DNA from: JBOGZI01 sp050697275
Lineage (GTDB): Bacteria > Actinomycetota > Thermoleophilia > Solirubrobacterales > 70-9
Assembly (NCBI GenBank): GCA_050697275.1
Contig: JBOGZI010000164.1
Coordinates: 1-6,871 of the forward strand
Direction: 5' to 3'
DNA: 6,871 nucleotides
The notes beneath the pieces were generated by a model. The model had not been told where the DNA came from. It searched no databases and saw only the letters and a list, made by a program, of their open reading frames with translations. Shown here in pieces: positions 4,774 to 6,871 of this stretch. The position numbers were made by a program, and so were the translations under genes. Within the stretch, counting starts at the first letter, position 1. Every line of letters starts with the position of its first letter.

Positions 4774-4792
4774 AAGCGCCCGCGTGGCGCCT
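4774..4792 (-). terminator. Possible terminator hairpin after the membrane glycosyltransferase gene
   Basis: On the minus strand the RNA can form a 7-bp stem: GCGCC paired with GGCGC (4790-4786 with 4780-4776), a 5-base loop, plus one G-U and one A-U closing pair, followed by only a short U pair. The extra closing pairs form only in the minus-strand RNA, which fits a terminator for the gene ending at 4799. Confidence 0.35.
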
Positions 4793-4798
4793 CAGCCG

Positions 4799-6871
4799 CT
4801 ATTCGGGCGGCGAGAGCGTCGACTGCGGCACCCGGGCGCAGGCGACCGGGTCGAGCGGACCGGTGAGCTGCCAGACGTCTACGAGGTTCGCCCCGGCGAC
4901 CCGCTTCACGTTCCCCGCGGCTGCGATCCACGACCGCTGCACGGGACGCACGGCGGCCTCGGGGTCGTCCTGGTGGTAGGCGGGCGTGGTGACCACGAGG
5001 TCGTAGTCGTCCGCGTTGATCGCGCCGATCCACTCCGGGCACTCCGGGATCTCCCGGAACGAGCCGCGATCGCCCCGCTCGCCGATGTAGGTGACCTCGT
5101 TGGACGCGTCCTCTCCCCAGAGCCCGTACTGGAAGAGGGCGCCGGTGGTCCCGGAGAGCGCGACGCTGCGATCGCGGGTCTCCCGGGCGAAGTCATAGGC
5201 GACGCCAAGCCCTTGTCCCAGCTCGATCGCCGGCTGCTCGTCCACGGGATAGTCCGCGGCGGCCGAGGAGTAGCGGAACTCGAGGTAGTCCTCCTGCTCG
5301 AAGCGCCCGCCGACCGCGAGCGCCACCAGGATCACCGCCCCGACCGCGGCGAGCGCGGTCCGCGAGACGCCGCGGCGGGCGAGCAACGCGAGGGTGACGG
5401 GGACGACGACCACGGCGAGGGCGAGCACCACCGAGCCGGGGATCCGGTCGGTGTCGATCTGCTCGGCGGCCCCGGCGCTGACCACGATCAGCGCCGCGAA
5501 GACGAGCAGGGCGCCGTAGCGCCAGAGGCGCTCGCGGTTCCGCACCAGTGGCGAGGGGATCGCGACCAGGACGAGGGCCAGCGCCAGGCCGGGCGCCAGG
5601 TAGCGGAGGTTGAGCCGGAAGCCCACCGGCGAGCCCTCGGGGCCGGAGGCGCCGAGCGGGGTCACCAGGTAGGCGATCGCCGCCGCCACGGTGACGGTGG
5701 CGAGCATCCGCTCGAGCGCGCCGCCCCGCCAGATCCAGACCACGGCGCCGAGCACCGCGAGCGCGAGCACCAGCGGCCAGAGGTCGCCGAGCCGCTCCTC
5801 CAGGCCCGGGGTGAAGAAGCGCCCCCAGACGTCGGAGTCGCCGATGTAGTGGACGATCGCGTAGGGATCGCGACCCTGCAGCTCCTCGGCCTTGTCGATC
5901 GGTCCGAGGTCCAGCCAGGGGAAGGGATTGCCCGAGACGATCAGGTTGCGCAGGTACCAGAGCCCGCCGCCCAGCGCCAGCCCGCCGATCCAGATGGCGG
6001 CGGCCCGCCGGCGCCAGCCCGGGTTCGCGATCCAGATCACGCCCAGCGTCAGGGCCAGGGCCGGCGGCACCACCGTCAGCTTGGTGCCCAGCGCCAGGCC
6101 GGCCGCCAGGGCGGCGGTGAACAGCGCGCCGTCCTTCCAGACTCCGGAGACCCGGCTCGCGTTGACGAGGATCGCGACCGAGGCGAGCAGGAGCGCGATC
6201 GCGACCACGTCGTTGTTGGCGTTGCCCGGCTGGCGGGAGAAGAGCAGGTTGGCTGACATCAGCGCCGCGACCCCCGCCAGGGCCGGGGCGCCCGCCCCGT
6301 AGGGGCGGCCGATGCACCAGGCCGCGAACAGGGCGAGGCCGAGCCAGCCGAGGTTGAGCAGCGGCGAGAGGAAGTCGTTGCCGAGCACCATCAGGCCGTC
6401 GGCGTGCAGCAGCTCGGAGACCTGCGGGTAGAACCAGTTGAGGTAGAGGGGATCGGTGAAGAGCAGCTCGGTCACCGACCCGGTCCCGGCGATGTGCGCG
6501 GCGAGCGGCAGGTGGTACCAGAGCGAGTCGCCGCCGTAGATGCCGCGGTCGAGCGCCAGCAGCGTCGGCCCCGCCCATTGCGCAACGACCAACAGCGCGA
6601 TCGCGATCGCGGCGCCGAGCTCGATCGCGCCCAGCCTCCCGAGCTCGGGCGCCTCCCGCTGCCCCGGCTCGGGCGCCTCCTGGTGGGCGGCGCGGATCAG
6701 CATCGGCTCGAGCCGCACGCCCCCGCCGCCGACGATCAGGCAGGCGAGGACGAGGAGGACGCCGTCGAGCAGCCCGAAGAGGCCGAGCAGCTCGGAGACC
6801 GCGACGAGGATGGCAATCGCGAGGACGCCGTCGGCGAGCAGCGCCGGGGCGCCGGTCCAGCCGGGCAGCAG
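4799..6871 (-). CDS. Polytopic membrane protein, probable GT-C fold glycosyltransferase (ArnT/PMT-like), N-terminus beyond window edge
   Basis: The frame is open from the right edge to the TAG at 4799, giving 690 residues of a longer protein. The GTG at 6718 should not be taken as the start: the 51 codons before it encode more hydrophobic helix (ADGVLAIAILVAVSELLG, then LLDGVLLVLACLIVGG), in keeping with further membrane segments. A cytoplasmic acidic/Pro-rich linker and another membrane helix follow, then a first outer loop with GGDSLWYH (Asp115 in window numbering), the position of the catalytic acidic residue in GT-C enzymes, which use polyprenyl-phosphate sugars to glycosylate proteins or lipids outside the membrane. 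Many hydrophobic helices follow up to about residue 515, including NLRYLAPG, and then a soluble outer domain of about 170 residues ending TLSPPE. Substrate and acceptor are not readable. Some unclassified polytopic actinobacterial proteins look alike, so the GT-C call is moderately sure; the membrane-protein call is firm. Confidence 0.72.
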   Translation of the reverse strand: MLPGWTGAPALLADGVLAIAILVAVSELLGLFGLLDGVLLVLACLIVGGGGVRLEPMLIRAAHQEAPEPGQREAPELGRLGAIELGAAIAIALLVVAQWAGPTLLALDRGIYGGDSLWYHLPLAAHIAGTGSVTELLFTDPLYLNWFYPQVSELLHADGLMVLGNDFLSPLLNLGWLGLALFAAWCIGRPYGAGAPALAGVAALMSANLLFSRQPGNANNDVVAIALLLASVAILVNASRVSGVWKDGALFTAALAAGLALGTKLTVVPPALALTLGVIWIANPGWRRRAAAIWIGGLALGGGLWYLRNLIVSGNPFPWLDLGPIDKAEELQGRDPYAIVHYIGDSDVWGRFFTPGLEERLGDLWPLVLALAVLGAVVWIWRGGALERMLATVTVAAAIAYLVTPLGASGPEGSPVGFRLNLRYLAPGLALALVLVAIPSPLVRNRERLWRYGALLVFAALIVVSAGAAEQIDTDRIPGSVVLALAVVVVPVTLALLARRGVSRTALAAVGAVILVALAVGGRFEQEDYLEFRYSSAAADYPVDEQPAIELGQGLGVAYDFARETRDRSVALSGTTGALFQYGLWGEDASNEVTYIGERGDRGSFREIPECPEWIGAINADDYDLVVTTPAYHQDDPEAAVRPVQRSWIAAAGNVKRVAGANLVDVWQLTGPLDPVACARVPQSTLSPPE
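6643..6680. repeat. Two-copy 24-base tandem repeat inside the glycosyltransferase gene
   Basis: GCTCGGGCGCCTCC occurs at 6643-6656 and again at 6667-6680, a spacing of exactly 24 bases. In protein this gives two 8-residue units, EAPEPGQR and EAPELGRL, in the linker before the membrane helix that leads to the GGDSLWYH loop. The in-frame spacing suggests a small duplication in a tolerant cytoplasmic loop. Confidence 0.6.

Noticed and set aside
4749..4775. TTGCCG-15-TACCAA as promoter of the gene starting at 4735
   Set aside because: The spacer is too short, the -10 lacks its final T, and the predicted start would cut into the Shine-Dalgarno, so I did not list it as a feature.
3786..4783. 13-base direct repeat GGCAAGCGCCCGC at 3786-3798 and 4771-4783, both near promoters
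   Set aside because: Repeats of this length are expected a few times by chance in a GC-rich window of this size, and the two copies lie in opposite orientation relative to their genes.
4784..6256. 490-codon plus-strand frame opposite the membrane glycosyltransferase
   Set aside because: It is a low-complexity Asp/Arg/Gly/His/Glu-rich antisense shadow of hydrophobic codons, with no start signal or domain.
1..6871. Mobile element, phage, CRISPR, toxin-antitoxin or tRNA content
   Set aside because: I looked on both strands and saw no transposase, integrase, direct-repeat array, paired small toxin genes or tRNA-like cloverleaf.

Overview
This is a high-GC window with short intergenic gaps, many GTG starts and frequent antisense open frames. 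The best guess for the host is a high-GC actinobacterium, possibly of the class Thermoleophilia (Solirubrobacterales and relatives). The guess rests on three things together: an archaeal-type (DhnA-like) class I aldolase, a YbdK-type carboxylate-amine ligase, and a csrA gene, which is uncommon in Actinobacteria but fits motile deep-branching lineages. No marker gene in the window proves the taxonomy.

Layout. (1) 1-262, minus: the 5' part of an HxlR-like winged-helix regulator cut by the window edge, with a plausible promoter that would give a leaderless GTG-initiated mRNA. (2) 373-1497, minus: a YbdK/GCS2-type glutamate-cysteine ligase-like enzyme. (3) 1612-2532, plus: a class I fructose-bisphosphate aldolase with a strong Shine-Dalgarno, divergent from (2) across a 114-base promoter region. 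(4) 2576-3160, plus: an exported thermonuclease-like (SNase) protein. (5) 3218-3466, plus: a small basic protein with one C-terminal membrane segment. (6) 3470-3691, minus: csrA, convergent with (5), with an 8-bp hairpin covering both stop codons. (7) 3827-4345, plus: an unrecognised charge-segregated protein, divergent from csrA, with an HTH-like N-terminus, an acidic middle, nine consecutive arginines and a folded-looking C-terminus. (8) 4400-4735, minus: an unrecognised 111-residue soluble protein, convergent with (7) and again separated by a hairpin that includes a stop codon. (9) 4799-6871, minus: a large polytopic membrane protein, probably a GT-C fold glycosyltransferase, whose frame stays open to the right edge and so lacks its true start.

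How the genes relate. No long operon is visible; orientation changes at most junctions and most genes appear to have their own promoter. The aldolase and the ligase are housekeeping-type metabolic enzymes. CsrA is a post-transcriptional regulator, and the two unrecognised basic or arginine-rich proteins beside it are the most interesting part of the window, although a functional link to CsrA is only a positional inference. I see no tRNA, rRNA, CRISPR array, insertion sequence, integrase or phage gene, and no stretch over 300 bases lacks a gene. I found no convincing new multi-gene system here.
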